A DNA stretch of 64,000 nt from Virgisporangium aurantiacum (GTDB taxonomy: Bacteria; Actinomycetota; Actinomycetes; Mycobacteriales; Micromonosporaceae), in assembly GCF_016863635.1 (NCBI RefSeq), contig NZ_BOPG01000011.1, positions 62,001-126,000 on the forward strand, in the 5' to 3' direction. Position numbers and translations under genes: made by a program. Below are positions 1-8,829 of the stretch, one piece after another; the stretch's first letter is position 1, and each line of letters opens with the position of its first letter. The notes under the pieces were generated by a model. It was not told the origin of the DNA. It ran no database searches and saw nothing but the letters and a program-made list of their open reading frames with translations.

Positions 1-375
1 CACTACCTCATCAAGCCGTTCACGTTCGAGGTGCTGCGGGAGCGGCTGGACCGCTACGGCGCCGCGCACCGCCGGCTCGCCGGCGACGGTGACGTGGCGC
101 AGGACGACGTCGACCGGTTGTTCGGGGCGTTGCGGCCGACCAGGATCAGCCTGCCGAAGGGGCTGACCGCGCCGACCGCCGACCTGGTCCGCACCGCGTT
201 GATCGCCGCCGTCGGCGACCTGTCGGCGAGCGAGTGCGCCGACGTGGCCCGGCTGTCGCGGGTGAGTACCCGCCGCTACCTCGAATACTTCGTGGAGTCC
301 GGCACGGCGGCCGTCCGGTTGCGCTACGGCGGAACCGGACGGCCGGAACGGCGCTACTACTGGACCGGTCCCTGA
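1..375 (+). CDS. CitB/DcuR-type response regulator, C-terminal part (5' truncated by window edge)
   Basis: The reading frame is open from base 1 to the TGA at 373-375. The first residues, HYLIKPF, are the end of a receiver domain (the conserved Lys-Pro of the last beta-strand), followed by a linker and a helix-turn-helix region near the end. This order is typical of CitB/DcuR/DctR regulators that answer to extracytoplasmic di- or tricarboxylates. The gene is convergent with tctCBA and touches its stop codon, with no gap. In many actinobacteria such a two-component system sits beside the Tct transporter and switches it on, so this regulator is the natural controller of tctCBA. The kinase would lie outside the window. 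Confidence 0.8.
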   Translation, partial: HYLIKPFTFEVLRERLDRYGAAHRRLAGDGDVAQDDVDRLFGALRPTRISLPKGLTAPTADLVRTALIAAVGDLSASECADVARLSRVSTRRYLEYFVESGTAAVRLRYGGTGRPERRYYWTGP

Positions 376-1902
376 TCAGTCGTCCTCGGCGAACGCCAAC
401 TTCTCCGCGCTGCGTCCCCGCGCCCGCGCGACCAGGCGCGGCAGGTACGGGACCGCGAGCGCCAGCACCGCCAACATCAGCAGCACCACGGTCAGGGGCC
501 GGGTCACGAACACGGTGAGGTCGCCGTCGGCGATCACCAGCGCCCGCCGGAACTGCTCCTCCATGAGCGGCCCGAGGATGACGCCGAGGATCACCGGCGC
601 CAGCGGGAAGTCGTACCGGCGCATGAAGAACCCGATCACCCCGATGCCGTAGGCGATCAGCACCTCGACGACGCTGTTCGACACCGCGTACACGCCCAGC
701 GTCGCGAACAGCAGGATCCCCGCGTACAGCAGCGGACGGGGGATCCGCAGCACCTTCACCCACAGCCCGATCAGCGGCAGGTTCAGCAGCAGCAGCATCA
801 CGTTGCCGATGTACAGCGACGCGATCAGCGCCCACACCAGCTCCGGTGACCGCTCGAACAACTGCGGGCCGGGCTGCACGTTGAAGATCTGGAACGCGGC
901 CAGCAGCACGGCCGCCGTCGCCGATGTCGGGATGCCCAGCGTCAGCAACGGCACCAGCACGCCCGAGAACGACGCGTTGTTCGCCGCCTCCGGCCCGGCC
1001 ACGCCCTCGATCGCCCCGTTGCCGAACTCCTCCTTGTGCGGCGAGCGGTGCTTCTCGTAGGTGTAGGACAGGAACGTCGGGATCTCCGCACCGCCCGACG
1101 GCAGCGCCCCGAGCGGGAACCCGAACGCCGTGCCGCGCAGCCACGGTTTCCACGACCGCCGCCAGTCGTCGCGGCTGAGCCAGCCGAGAAACCCGCGTGG
1201 CTCCACCGGGTCCACTGTGGACGGTGTGTCCCCGCGGGCGGCCGCGTGCAACGTCTCGCCGATCGCGAACAGCCCCACGATGACCACGACGATGCCGACG
1301 CCGTCGAGCAGTTCGAGGCTGCCGAACGTGAACCGCGACTGCCCGGTGAGCGAGTCGATCCCGACGAGGCCGAGAAACAGCCCGAACACCAACGACAGCA
1401 GGCCGCGGACGACCGAGCGGCCGACCAACGCGGTGACGCACACCATCGCCAGCACCGCCAGGGCGAAGTAGTCGGCCGCCCGGAACGACGTCGCCAGCGA
1501 CGCGACCGGTTCGGCGATCACGGTCAGCAGCACCGTCGAGATCGTCCCGGCCACGAACGATCCGATCGCCGCCGTCGCGAGCGCGGCGCGGGCCCGGCCG
1601 CGCCGCGCCATCTGGTGACCCTCGATCGACGTCGCCACCGACGCCGACTCCCCCGGCGTGTTCAGCAGGATCGACGTCGTCGACCCGCCGTACATCGCGC
1701 CGTAGTAGATGCCGGCGAACATGATGAGCGCGCCGACCGGATCGTCGAGACTGAACGTGATCGGCAGCAGCAGCGCGATGGTGAGAGCCGGCCCGATGCC
1801 CGGCAGGACGCCGATGAACGTGCCGACGGTGACACCGATCATCGCGAACAGCAGGTTCGTCGGGGTCAGCACCGTCGCGAACCCGTTCAGCAGGTCGCTC
1901 AT
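376..1902 (-). CDS. tctA: TctA: large membrane subunit of tripartite tricarboxylate transporter
   Basis: A protein of 508 residues, the usual TctA length, with many hydrophobic helices. The conserved PGIGP motif lies near residues 34-38 and the NTPGES block follows at about 85-90; both are signatures of the TctA family. TctA forms the conducting subunit of a secondary transporter that takes up citrate-like tricarboxylates with cations, working with TctB and the binding protein TctC. The ATG at 1902 is chosen because it begins the conserved N-terminus. The 70 bp between the tctB stop and this start is filled by a repeated element also found at 38962-39034. Substrate is inferred from the family only. 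Confidence 0.93.
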   Translation of the reverse strand: MSDLLNGFATVLTPTNLLFAMIGVTVGTFIGVLPGIGPALTIALLLPITFSLDDPVGALIMFAGIYYGAMYGGSTTSILLNTPGESASVATSIEGHQMARRGRARAALATAAIGSFVAGTISTVLLTVIAEPVASLATSFRAADYFALAVLAMVCVTALVGRSVVRGLLSLVFGLFLGLVGIDSLTGQSRFTFGSLELLDGVGIVVVIVGLFAIGETLHAAARGDTPSTVDPVEPRGFLGWLSRDDWRRSWKPWLRGTAFGFPLGALPSGGAEIPTFLSYTYEKHRSPHKEEFGNGAIEGVAGPEAANNASFSGVLVPLLTLGIPTSATAAVLLAAFQIFNVQPGPQLFERSPELVWALIASLYIGNVMLLLLNLPLIGLWVKVLRIPRPLLYAGILLFATLGVYAVSNSVVEVLIAYGIGVIGFFMRRYDFPLAPVILGVILGPLMEEQFRRALVIADGDLTVFVTRPLTVVLLMLAVLALAVPYLPRLVARARGRSAEKLAFAEDD

Positions 1903-1975
1903 GGCGCCGCCCCGCTCCGCGCGGCGACGCATTCGCGGCTCACTGAGCCAATGGTTCGCTCGCAAAGCTCGCTCA
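1903..1975. repeat. REP-like intergenic element, copy 1
   Basis: This 73-bp stretch aligns over its whole length with 38962-39034. Shared blocks include GCTCCGC, CGGCGA, GCATTCGC, CACTGAG, TTCGCTCGC and GCTCGCTCA, separated by variable bases. On the minus strand the element begins with the TGA stop of tctB and ends just before the ATG of tctA. The two copies sit in the same orientation between co-directional genes. Confidence 0.75.
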
Positions 1976-2413
1976 CAGCGGCAGCACCCCCGCCGGCAGC
2001 CGGATGTCCAGCAACCGGGTGAATGCGAGGTACACGCCGAATGCGAGCGGCACGGCCACCAGCACGTCCCGCATCCACTGCCGGCTGCCGAGGATCCGCG
2101 CGGCACCGACGTAGAACACCGTGCTCGCCAGCGCGAAGCCGACCGGTTCCAGCACCGCGACGTAGGCCACCAGCGCCACGACCAGCAGCACCGGTGCCCA
2201 CCGGTGCACCACCGGCTCGGTGTCCACATCGGACGGTCGGAGCACGTACACGAGCGCGAGGACGGTCCACAGTGCGGTGACGGCGATCGGCGCGAAGCGC
2301 GGCCCGTCGACCGCGGGGGCCGCCCCGTCGAGTTCCCACACGGCGACGGCGCCGAGCGACAGCCCCGACACGAGCAGGACGACCCCCACGAGACGGGCCC
2401 GGACGGCGTCCAT
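1973..2413 (-). CDS. tctB: TctB: small membrane subunit of tripartite tricarboxylate transporter
   Basis: A 146-residue protein with four predicted hydrophobic segments (about residues 6-25, 40-57, 70-90 and 110-140), the size and topology of TctB. It pairs with TctA in the membrane complex. Its ATG shares one base with the TGA of tctC (TGATG), so translation is coupled. Its stop codon lies inside the 73-bp repeated element that separates it from tctA, which suggests the element entered at, or replaced, the original gene end. TctB is poorly conserved in sequence, so the call rests on size, topology and its place between tctC and tctA. Confidence 0.88.
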   Translation of the reverse strand: MDAVRARLVGVVLLVSGLSLGAVAVWELDGAAPAVDGPRFAPIAVTALWTVLALVYVLRPSDVDTEPVVHRWAPVLLVVALVAYVAVLEPVGFALASTVFYVGAARILGSRQWMRDVLVAVPLAFGVYLAFTRLLDIRLPAGVLPL

Positions 2414-3411
2414 CAGGAGACGACCCCGGCCTCGACGAGCACGCTCCGGATCCGCTTGGCCTCGCTGTCGTAGAACGCCGCCGCCTCGTCGCCGCTGCGG
2501 TAGAAGTCGGTCCAGCCCAGCTGCTTCATCGCGTCCTTCCACTGCGACGACCCGTGCAGCCGGTCGACGAGCGCGATGACGGCGGCCTTCTCGCCGGCGC
2601 TGATGCCGGGCGGAGCCACGATTCCGCGCCAGTTCATCAGTTCGACGTCGTAGCCGGACTCCTTGATGGTCGGCGCCGGCGAGCCCGCACCGGCGTCCAC
2701 GCCCTTGGCCCCGGAGACCGCCAGCGCCCGCACCTTGCCGGCCGCGACGAGATCCTTGAACTCGCTCGCGCCGGACACCGCGGCGGTCAGGTCGCCGGAA
2801 AGCAGGCCGGCCTTGGTCTCGCCGCCGCCGGAGTAGGCGATGTACTTCATCTTCTTCGGGTCGACACCGGCGGCCTTGGCGAGCAGGCCGACGAGGATCT
2901 GGTCGGTGCCACCGGCCGAACCACCGCCCCACTTGACCGCGGCCGGGTCCGCCTTGAACGCCTCGACCAGGTCCTTCAACGTCTTGTGCGGCGAGGCGGC
3001 CGGAACCACGATCACCTCGTCCTCGGCGGTGAGCGTGGCGATCGGGGTGGTCTGGCCGAGGTCGATGGCCGACTTGTTGGTGACGATGCCGCCGACCATC
3101 ACCAGCCCGGTGATCATCAACTGGTGCGGGTCGCCTTTGTGCTTCGTGGCCAGTTGCGCGAGGCCGACGGTGCCGGCCGCGCCGGTGACGTTGGTGACCT
3201 CGACGCCCCCGGAGACGAGGTTGCCGTCCTTGAGCGCCTTCTGCATGGTGCGGGCGGTGATGTCCCACCCGCCGCCCGCACCGGCCGGCGCCATGATCTG
3301 CAAGGTTCGGGTGGGGTACTCGACGGTGTCGGCCTTGTTCGTAGTGTCACCGCATGCCGCGGTGACGGTCAGGACCAGGCCGGCGACGAACGCGGCGGCG
3401 GTCTTCCTCAT
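2413..3411 (-). CDS. tctC: TctC: tricarboxylate-binding lipoprotein
   Basis: A 332-residue extracytoplasmic binding protein of the Bug/TctC family. The N-terminus MRKTAAAFVAGLVL followed by TAAC is a signal peptide with lipobox (Cys near residue 20), so the mature protein is membrane-tethered outside the cell. The family motif around PAGAGGGWD (about residues 41-49) binds the carboxylate groups of the ligand. The ATG at 3411 follows a GAAGGGG ribosome site at 9 nt. It is the first gene of tctCBA. Upstream lies a pair of direct repeats (3437-3453) that could bind the response regulator at the window start. Confidence 0.92.
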   Translation of the reverse strand: MRKTAAAFVAGLVLTVTAACGDTTNKADTVEYPTRTLQIMAPAGAGGGWDITARTMQKALKDGNLVSGGVEVTNVTGAAGTVGLAQLATKHKGDPHQLMITGLVMVGGIVTNKSAIDLGQTTPIATLTAEDEVIVVPAASPHKTLKDLVEAFKADPAAVKWGGGSAGGTDQILVGLLAKAAGVDPKKMKYIAYSGGGETKAGLLSGDLTAAVSGASEFKDLVAAGKVRALAVSGAKGVDAGAGSPAPTIKESGYDVELMNWRGIVAPPGISAGEKAAVIALVDRLHGSSQWKDAMKQLGWTDFYRSGDEAAAFYDSEAKRIRSVLVEAGVVS

Positions 3412-3436
3412 TCTGGGCGCCCCTTCATCGGCGGGA

Positions 3437-3453
3437 ATGTGACGCACATGTGA
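3437..3453 (-). promoter_or_regulatory. ATGTGA direct repeat upstream of tctC
   Basis: On the plus strand ATGTGA occurs at 3437-3442 and 3448-3453, exactly one helical turn (11 bp) apart and 26-42 bp upstream of the tctC start. Such spacing is typical of response-regulator half-sites on one DNA face. The regulator encoded at 1-375 is the candidate binder; this is inference. Confidence 0.4.
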
Positions 3454-3550
3454 AGGGGAATGGTCGTGCCGCCGGTGACGTGGGTCACGCTTGTGGTGGG
3501 GAAGAAGCTTTTGTTCGTTTCGGTCAGTCGTGCGGCCGGCGAAGTCCGGA

Positions 3551-3766
3551 TCAGGGGTGCTCGGAGTCCGTGCCGTCGTCCGGAACGAACAGATCCTCGA
3601 TCGGTTCTCCGAATACCGCAGCGATCTTGAATGCGAGCGGCAGGCTCGGGTCGTAGCGACCCGTTTCAATGGCGTAGACCGTTTGCCGGGACACGTCGAG
3701 GCGGTCGGCAAGGTCGGCCTGGCTCCAGCGGCGAGCCGCTCGTAGTTCTCTGAGCCGGTTCTTCAT
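3551..3766 (-). CDS. Small XRE-family HTH regulator
   Basis: A 71-residue protein made almost entirely of one XRE (Cro/C1-type) helix-turn-helix: LRELRAARRWSQADLADRLD, then SRQTVYAIETGRYDPSLPLA. This compact type, ending in an acidic EDLFVPDD tail, is common and usually controls its own operon. The ATG at 3766 overlaps the TGA of the upstream membrane gene by ATGA, so the two are co-translated. The inverted repeats at 4207-4239 upstream of the operon are the likely autoregulatory operator. Confidence 0.88.
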   Translation of the reverse strand: MKNRLRELRAARRWSQADLADRLDVSRQTVYAIETGRYDPSLPLAFKIAAVFGEPIEDLFVPDDGTDSEHP

Positions 3767-4182
3767 CGCGTTCGTGCGGTCTTGAGCAGCAGGGCCGCGA
3801 TCCAGGTCAGGATGCTTCCGATGAAGCTGATCTGGACCTGTTGCCTGAGGTCGCCCACGTCTGCGGCCTGGAGCAGTCCGATGGCGTAGATCGCCATGAC
3901 CAGTACGCCGAAGCCGATCGCCAATGCCTCGAGCTGTTGGCGGCGCTGGTATTCGTCGGCGCGGCGCAGGCTCCTTATCACGGCACGGACGATCCACAGC
4001 CCAGGGGCGAGATACAGCAGCGACCAGAACAGCTTCCACGAGCCGTCCGAACCGAACAGGCCGAGCTCCGAGATCACGCTCAGGATCCCGAGGGCGACAA
4101 GTGCGGGTAGCCAGTCAAGGAACCAGGCGCGGGTGCGGACCTTGTCGCTTCGACTTTGGCGGTTCTCCAGCCTCTTCCTCAT
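3763..4182 (-). CDS. Small integral membrane protein paired with XRE regulator
   Basis: About 139 residues with four hydrophobic segments: LPALVALGILSVI, a segment near LFWSLLYLAPGLWIV, LAIGFGVLVMAIYAIGLL and ISFIGSILTWIAALLL. No enzymatic motif is visible. Pairs of a four-helix membrane protein with a small XRE regulator are frequent in Gram-positive bacteria (DUF2178-like pairs), but the function is unknown. An upstream ATG at 4230 is in frame, but the ATG at 4182 is preferred: a -35/-10 pair (4212-4217 and 4189-4194) ends six bases before it, predicting a leaderless mRNA, and the 4230 start would lie within the operator. Confidence 0.72.
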   Translation of the reverse strand: MRKRLENRQSRSDKVRTRAWFLDWLPALVALGILSVISELGLFGSDGSWKLFWSLLYLAPGLWIVRAVIRSLRRADEYQRRQQLEALAIGFGVLVMAIYAIGLLQAADVGDLRQQVQISFIGSILTWIAALLLKTARTR

Positions 4183-4188
4183 GCGAAG

Positions 4189-4239
4189 AACGTAAAGGGA
4201 GCTTGTCTTGATGTCAAGGACACTTGTCAAAAGGACAAG
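4189..4239 (-). promoter_or_regulatory. Leaderless promoter and double inverted-repeat operator of the XRE/membrane pair
   Basis: On the minus strand TTGACA (4212-4217) and TACGTT (4189-4194) are 17 bp apart, and the -10 ends six bases before the ATG at 4182. Two inverted repeats cover the promoter: CTTGA-TG-TCAAG at 4207-4218, on the -35, and CTTGTC-N5-GACAAG at 4223-4239. This region is strikingly AT-richer than its surroundings. The XRE protein of the operon is the obvious candidate repressor. Confidence 0.65.
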
Positions 4240-4266
4240 GGTGATTGACGGTTCTCGGCGGCGGCC

Positions 4267-6915
4267 TCACCGGCGCAGCAGACTCATGTCGGGCGTGCCG
4301 GTCCGGCGGAGCACCGCCGCCACCGTGGCGACAACGGCTCCCACGACCACGGCGACGACCGCGCCGAGATATCCCCAGGGAATCGCGAGCCGCTCGGGCG
4401 GCGGATCGAACACACCGGTGAGCACGACGACGAGCACCTGGGACACGACGAAGCCGATCGCCGCGCCGAAGACCAGCCCCGCGCTGACGATGACGGCAGC
4501 CTCCCCCACGATGAATCCGGCGAGGTGCCGTCGGGTGGCGCCCAGCGCGGCCGCGATCGTGAACGTCCGCCGCCGTTCGGCCAGGCCGAGGGCCAGCACC
4601 AGCCCCGCCGCGGCGGCCGCGAGGGCGAGCGCGAAGCCCAGCTCGACCCGGGTCAGGCCGCGCAGGCCCACGGCGGTGAGGCTGGAACCGACGGTGGCGC
4701 GGGCGGTCCCGATGTCGGTGACGGTCACGTCGGGGCCGAGCCGCCGGCGCAGACCGGCAGCGACGCGCGGGGCGGCCGTGCCGGTGTCGACCAGGTAGGT
4801 GCTCGGCCCGACGCCGACGGCGGACCGCACGTAGTCTCGGTTGGCGACGAGGAAGCTGTCGGTCGGCGCGGTCGGGAACTCCTTGACGACCCCCACGAAC
4901 CGGAACGGCACGGCAACCGGCTGGCCGGAACCGGCACCGGTGCCGACGCCCGTGAGGCGCAGGGTGATCCGGTCGCCCGGGCGCAACTGGTAGTCAAGCA
5001 CCGTCTCCGCCGACACCAGCACCCCGTCCGGTTCCCGGGCGAGCGTGCGCATGAGCGAGTCGACGGTGCCGCCGGTGACGTAGCCGTCGGTCAGGTGCGC
5101 GCCGGCGACGACGGTGGCCGGATCGACGGCGTACAGGTCCTGCAGGTCGGCGCCGACGTAGGCGAAGCGGTGCTCAATCGTCTCGACGTGGCGCACCCCG
5201 GCCGTGGCGGCGAGCGTGCCGCGCAGGTCGGCCGTGGTCGGTCCGGCCGTGACCGTCACGTCGGCGCCGTTGGTGAGCCGGGCGTCGACCTCGGCCTGCT
5301 GCCGGTAGGTGGCGTTGAATGTCGCGGTGGACACGGCGAACGCGGTCGCCACGGCCAGCACGGTCATGGCGGTCGCGATCGGCCGCTGTCGGCGGCGCAG
5401 CACCGCCGCGACCGTGCCGGCCAGCGGACCGGCGAGCGGACGCAGGAGGCGGGTGAGGACAGGACGGCCGTGCCGCAGTGCGGTGACGGCCAGCCGCCAG
5501 GTGAGCAGTGCCGCACCGAGCCACAGCAGGGCCGGCCCGGTGAACGACCAGTAGTCGACGGAGATGCGCGGCGCGCCCTCGGGCGCCAGTACGAGTTGGT
5601 ATCCGCCGCGCGACGTGGCCGCCACGACGACGACCGCCAGGACCAGCGCGACGACGTCGACGCCGAGCCGCATCCACAGTGGACGGTGCGCCGACGGTGC
5701 CGCGATCCGCCCGACCCGCACGGCATCGGCGCGCAGTGACCGCCATGCGGGCAGGACGACGGTGGCCACGGCGACCACGGCTCCGGCCACGACCGCGGCA
5801 CCCCACCACAGTGACGCAACGACCGGCCCGTCCAGCACCGGCGCGATCGCCGCGGCAAGGGCGACCCCCGCGACCGCGCCGACCACGGCGACGAGGCCGG
5901 CCTCGATCGCGGCTGTGCCGAGGATCTGCGTGGTGCCGCCGCCGCGGGTGCGCAGCAGTGCCTGTTCGCGCCGGCGCCGGACCGCGCCTGCGGCGACGAC
6001 GGTCACGGTGAGAACGACGGCCAACGCGCCCGCCGGCGCGGCGAGGAACAGGAACAGCACGGTGGCGAACGCGGCATCGGTGCGGGCCGCGTCCAGCGCG
6101 GCCGCGAGGTTGTCGGTGACCTGACCGGCGCCGGCGAGCCGGGATTCGAGGTGGCGGGCCGCGCCGGACGAGGCGGTGTAGGCCGCCGCGGGGTCCGTGG
6201 GCAGCCGCCGGTCGCGCCGCACGTGCAACTGGACGCCCACCCTGCCGTCCGCAAGCGGGTCGAGCAGGGCGTGGAACGTGTCGGCTGGCAGGATCAGCAC
6301 GTTGTCGGGCGGCGCCGCCGCACCGCTCACAGCGGTACCGGCAGCGGTACCGATCGCGGTACCGGTGCTCGCCGGGGCGAACAGCGCGTCGGCGTGCGGC
6401 AGGTCGACCACGCCGTCGACCGCGACCCGCGCCGGTGACATCCCCGGCCGTTCGATGACGACGGTGCTGCCCGGTGCGGCGTGCAGGTTCGCCGCGGTCT
6501 GCTGGGCGAGCAGGACCCCGGCGCCGGTGCCGGACAGCGTGCGCACCTGCGCCGGGAACGTGTCCCGGTAGCCGGGTGGAAGGCCGAGGACGACGGCCGC
6601 ACCGGTGGTCCGTGCGGCCTGATTGTCCTGTGTGGACAGTCCGGGAACGGTGGCGTAGCCGACCGGGAGGACGGTGGCGACACCGGGTTCGCCGGCGGTC
6701 GTCGCGGCGGCGGCGGCCGGGTCGGCGCCGGCGGCGAGATGGACCTGCCAGTCGACCGGCACGGTCGAGGCGGCCGCCGTGGTCATCTGGGCGCGTGACG
6801 CGGCCAGGAACGTCCCGAGGCTGGTGAGGAGCGCGATCGTGACCGCGATGCCGGCGGCCTGACCGGCCACCCGTCCGAACCGGTGCCGGGCCAGCCCGGT
6901 GAGCCAGATGATCAC
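4267..6915 (-). CDS. FtsX-type ABC transporter permease (large, two FtsX domains)
   Basis: An 882-residue membrane protein of the FtsX/MacB exporter class: an N-terminal helix near residues 15-35, a long extracytoplasmic region, then two FtsX blocks of three to four helices each, with the last helices near residues 760-880. The short motif GTAIGTAAGTA near residue 185 comes from a local GGTACC-rich repeat. The GTG at 6915 overlaps the TGA of the upstream ATPase (GTGA). Such permeases export peptides or lipoproteins or move envelope lipids. It is the last gene of a four-gene operon with two different ATPases and a lipoprotein, headed by a TTCAG-type promoter. Confidence 0.88.
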   Translation of the reverse strand: MIIWLTGLARHRFGRVAGQAAGIAVTIALLTSLGTFLAASRAQMTTAAASTVPVDWQVHLAAGADPAAAAATTAGEPGVATVLPVGYATVPGLSTQDNQAARTTGAAVVLGLPPGYRDTFPAQVRTLSGTGAGVLLAQQTAANLHAAPGSTVVIERPGMSPARVAVDGVVDLPHADALFAPASTGTAIGTAAGTAVSGAAAPPDNVLILPADTFHALLDPLADGRVGVQLHVRRDRRLPTDPAAAYTASSGAARHLESRLAGAGQVTDNLAAALDAARTDAAFATVLFLFLAAPAGALAVVLTVTVVAAGAVRRRREQALLRTRGGGTTQILGTAAIEAGLVAVVGAVAGVALAAAIAPVLDGPVVASLWWGAAVVAGAVVAVATVVLPAWRSLRADAVRVGRIAAPSAHRPLWMRLGVDVVALVLAVVVVAATSRGGYQLVLAPEGAPRISVDYWSFTGPALLWLGAALLTWRLAVTALRHGRPVLTRLLRPLAGPLAGTVAAVLRRRQRPIATAMTVLAVATAFAVSTATFNATYRQQAEVDARLTNGADVTVTAGPTTADLRGTLAATAGVRHVETIEHRFAYVGADLQDLYAVDPATVVAGAHLTDGYVTGGTVDSLMRTLAREPDGVLVSAETVLDYQLRPGDRITLRLTGVGTGAGSGQPVAVPFRFVGVVKEFPTAPTDSFLVANRDYVRSAVGVGPSTYLVDTGTAAPRVAAGLRRRLGPDVTVTDIGTARATVGSSLTAVGLRGLTRVELGFALALAAAAAGLVLALGLAERRRTFTIAAALGATRRHLAGFIVGEAAVIVSAGLVFGAAIGFVVSQVLVVVLTGVFDPPPERLAIPWGYLGAVVAVVVGAVVATVAAVLRRTGTPDMSLLRR

Positions 6916-7556
6916 GCCGGGGTCTCCCGGTCGATCCGGCCGCCGACCATACGCCACCGTTCGGCGAACCGGCCGGCGACATCGGGGTCGTGGGTGGCGA
7001 CGACCAGCGCGGCGGAGGCCTCATCGGCCGCGGCGATCAGGACGTCGACGACCTGCGCCGCGGTGGCGCTGTCGAGCGCGGCGGTGGGCTCGTCGGCGAT
7101 CAGCAGCTGCGGACCGGCCGCCAGGGCGCGGGCGACCGCGACCCGCTGCGCCTGCCCGACCGACAGTTCGTGCGGGAGCCGCTCGGCGAGGTGCTCGAGA
7201 CCCAGGCGGGCCAGGGCGTCGTCGGCCGCCGTGCCGACCCCGCGGCCGCCGAGCAGCAGCGGCAGTTCCACGTTCTCCCGCACGTCGAGGACGTCGAGCA
7301 GCGACGGTGCCTGGAAGACCACGCCGACCCGGCCCGGCAGGGTACGCGGATGCGCCGCCAGCGCCGGCCACGCCACGGTTCCCCCGCTGGGACGGTCGAG
7401 GCCGGCGACCAGGTGCAGCAGGGTCGACTTACCGGATCCGGAGGGGCCGGTGACCGCGATCCGGGCATCCGACGGCACCGTGCAGGTGACGTCGTGCAGC
7501 GCGGTGAGCGTCCCGAAGCGTCGGCTCAGATCGACCCCGGTGAACACCGCCGTCAT
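6912..7556 (-). CDS. ABC transporter ATPase (degenerate signature motif)
   Basis: A 214-residue ATPase of the LolD/MacB type. Walker A is GPSGSGKST near residues 38-46 and Walker B is LLIADE near 152-157. The signature motif reads LSVGQ instead of LSGGQ. A changed signature in one of two paired ATPases often means one of the two ATP sites is catalytically weak. It overlaps its neighbours on both sides by four bases (ATGA, GTGA), so the four proteins are probably made in fixed ratio. With the ATPase at 7553-8215 it could form a heterodimer serving the single permease at 4267-6915; that is inference. Confidence 0.9.
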   Translation of the reverse strand: MTAVFTGVDLSRRFGTLTALHDVTCTVPSDARIAVTGPSGSGKSTLLHLVAGLDRPSGGTVAWPALAAHPRTLPGRVGVVFQAPSLLDVLDVRENVELPLLLGGRGVGTAADDALARLGLEHLAERLPHELSVGQAQRVAVARALAAGPQLLIADEPTAALDSATAAQVVDVLIAAADEASAALVVATHDPDVAGRFAERWRMVGGRIDRETPA

Positions 7557-8215
7557 GCGGCTCGCCCGTCGCGCAGGTGGACGACGCGGCTGGCGGCGGC
7601 TGTGACGGCCCGGCTGTGGCTGGCCACCAGCACCGCGGTGCCGGCCGCCGCCCGGGCCACCAGCAGCCGCAGCACCAGACGCTCGGTGATCTCGTCGAGC
7701 TCACCGGTCGGCTCGTCGGCGATGAGCATCGCCGGGTCGTTGGCCAGGGCGACGGCGAGCCCGGCCCGGACGCTCTCACCGCCGGACAGATCACCGGGCA
7801 GCGCCGATCCGCGCCCGTCCAGACCCACCGTGGCGAGGAGCGCGTCGACGCCGTCATGCGGTGCCCGGCGCTGGCGGAGCTGCTGCGCAAGCCGGATGTT
7901 CCGGCCGATGGTGAGGTGCTCCAGCAGATTGCTGTGCTGGTACAGCACCCCAATGTGCCGGGCCCGCAGTGTCGCCCGCACCGCCTCCGGCTGTCGGGAC
8001 AGCCGCCGGCCGGCGACCCACACACTGCCGCCATCCGGTTCGTCGATTCCGGCCAGGCACGACAGCAGGGTCGATTTTCCCGCGCCGGACGGGCCGGTCA
8101 CGGCGACCAGTTCCCCGGCCTCGACCTGGAGCGAGACCCCGCACAGGGCCAGCACCTCCTCATCGCCGGCGTGGAAGAACCGGAACAGCCGCTCGGCCCG
8201 CAGCACGGGGGTCAC
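7553..8215 (-). CDS. ABC transporter ATPase (canonical partner)
   Basis: A 220-residue ATPase. Walker A GPSGAGKST lies near residues 40-48, the signature is LSGGES, and Walker B is MLIADE. The GTG at 8215 is chosen because it overlaps the lipoprotein stop (GTGA), as at the other junctions in this operon; an in-frame ATG at 8251 would lie inside the lipoprotein gene. The second ATPase downstream has a degenerate signature, so this one probably supplies the main hydrolytic site. Substrate unknown; the operon neighbours (lipoprotein, FtsX permease) point to envelope work. Confidence 0.9.
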   Translation of the reverse strand: MTPVLRAERLFRFFHAGDEEVLALCGVSLQVEAGELVAVTGPSGAGKSTLLSCLAGIDEPDGGSVWVAGRRLSRQPEAVRATLRARHIGVLYQHSNLLEHLTIGRNIRLAQQLRQRRAPHDGVDALLATVGLDGRGSALPGDLSGGESVRAGLAVALANDPAMLIADEPTGELDEITERLVLRLLVARAAAGTAVLVASHSRAVTAAASRVVHLRDGRAA

Positions 8216-8769
8216 GGCAGCCACCGCAGGGAATCTGTCACGGTCCGCCACGGATCGACGTTGTCGGCACCGTGCGGGCCGGCGAGGGTCAGCGTCACCA
8301 GCAGGCCGTCGTGCCAGAACGCGTACCGTTCGACGTCATCGTTGACGACCTTGCCGGTGACCGGGTCCGGTTCGGCGTCGGCCCGGTAGGTCAGCCGCAC
8401 CGCGTCCCCGGCGTTGCGGTGCACCATCGTCACATCGCCGGGGGTGAAGCCCCTGGCCGTGGCCCGCAACGCGTCCAGGTCGGCGTGTCCCGCGGCGACG
8501 TCCGGAGCGCTCGCCCGAGACACCGACGTCACCGTGACGGTGTTGAGCTTGTCGGTGAACGTCGCGGTGTCGCCGGACTCCGTGCGGGCCCACCCTTCCG
8601 GGATCTTCACCGCGTACCGCCCGGCCGGCGGGCGGTACTCCACGAAGGCCTGGTTGTCGGGGATGTCACCGACGCCACTGGAGTCGGCCGGCTTGCCACC
8701 GCATCCGGCGATCGTCACGAGTCCCGTCAGCAGCACCGTCAACAGCGCGATGGGCAGCCTGTGTCGCAT
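8212..8769 (-). CDS. Secreted lipoprotein of the FtsX exporter operon
   Basis: A 185-residue protein with a signal peptide (MRHRLPIALLTVLLTGLV) and lipobox IAGC, so it is anchored outside the membrane. The body begins with a short acidic linker and then a beta-rich domain (FVEYRPPAGRYAVKIPEGWAR) resembling the lipoprotein folds found in many actinobacterial operons of unknown role. It is the first gene of the operon lipoprotein-ATPase-ATPase-permease, and its promoter carries a TTCAG-N6-TTAAG repeat. It may serve as adaptor or substrate-binding part of the exporter; the sequence does not decide. Confidence 0.8.
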   Translation of the reverse strand: MRHRLPIALLTVLLTGLVTIAGCGGKPADSSGVGDIPDNQAFVEYRPPAGRYAVKIPEGWARTESGDTATFTDKLNTVTVTSVSRASAPDVAAGHADLDALRATARGFTPGDVTMVHRNAGDAVRLTYRADAEPDPVTGKVVNDDVERYAFWHDGLLVTLTLAGPHGADNVDPWRTVTDSLRWLP

Positions 8770-8777
8770 GGTCGGCG

Positions 8778-8810
8778 ACGCTAGGTCGGCGGACCTTAAG
8801 GCATCCTGAA
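8778..8810 (-). promoter_or_regulatory. TTCAG-type response-regulator promoter of the FtsX exporter operon
   Basis: Minus strand: TTCAG (8806-8810), six bases, TTAAG (8795-8799) plus G, then exactly 10 bp, then a -10 TAGCGT (8778-8783). The -10 ends eight bases before the ATG at 8769, so the mRNA may be leaderless. The same architecture recurs at 9727, 16357, 25327, 26440 and 26474. Confidence 0.7.
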
Positions 8811-8829
8811 TGGTTCCGACGTCCCCGAT

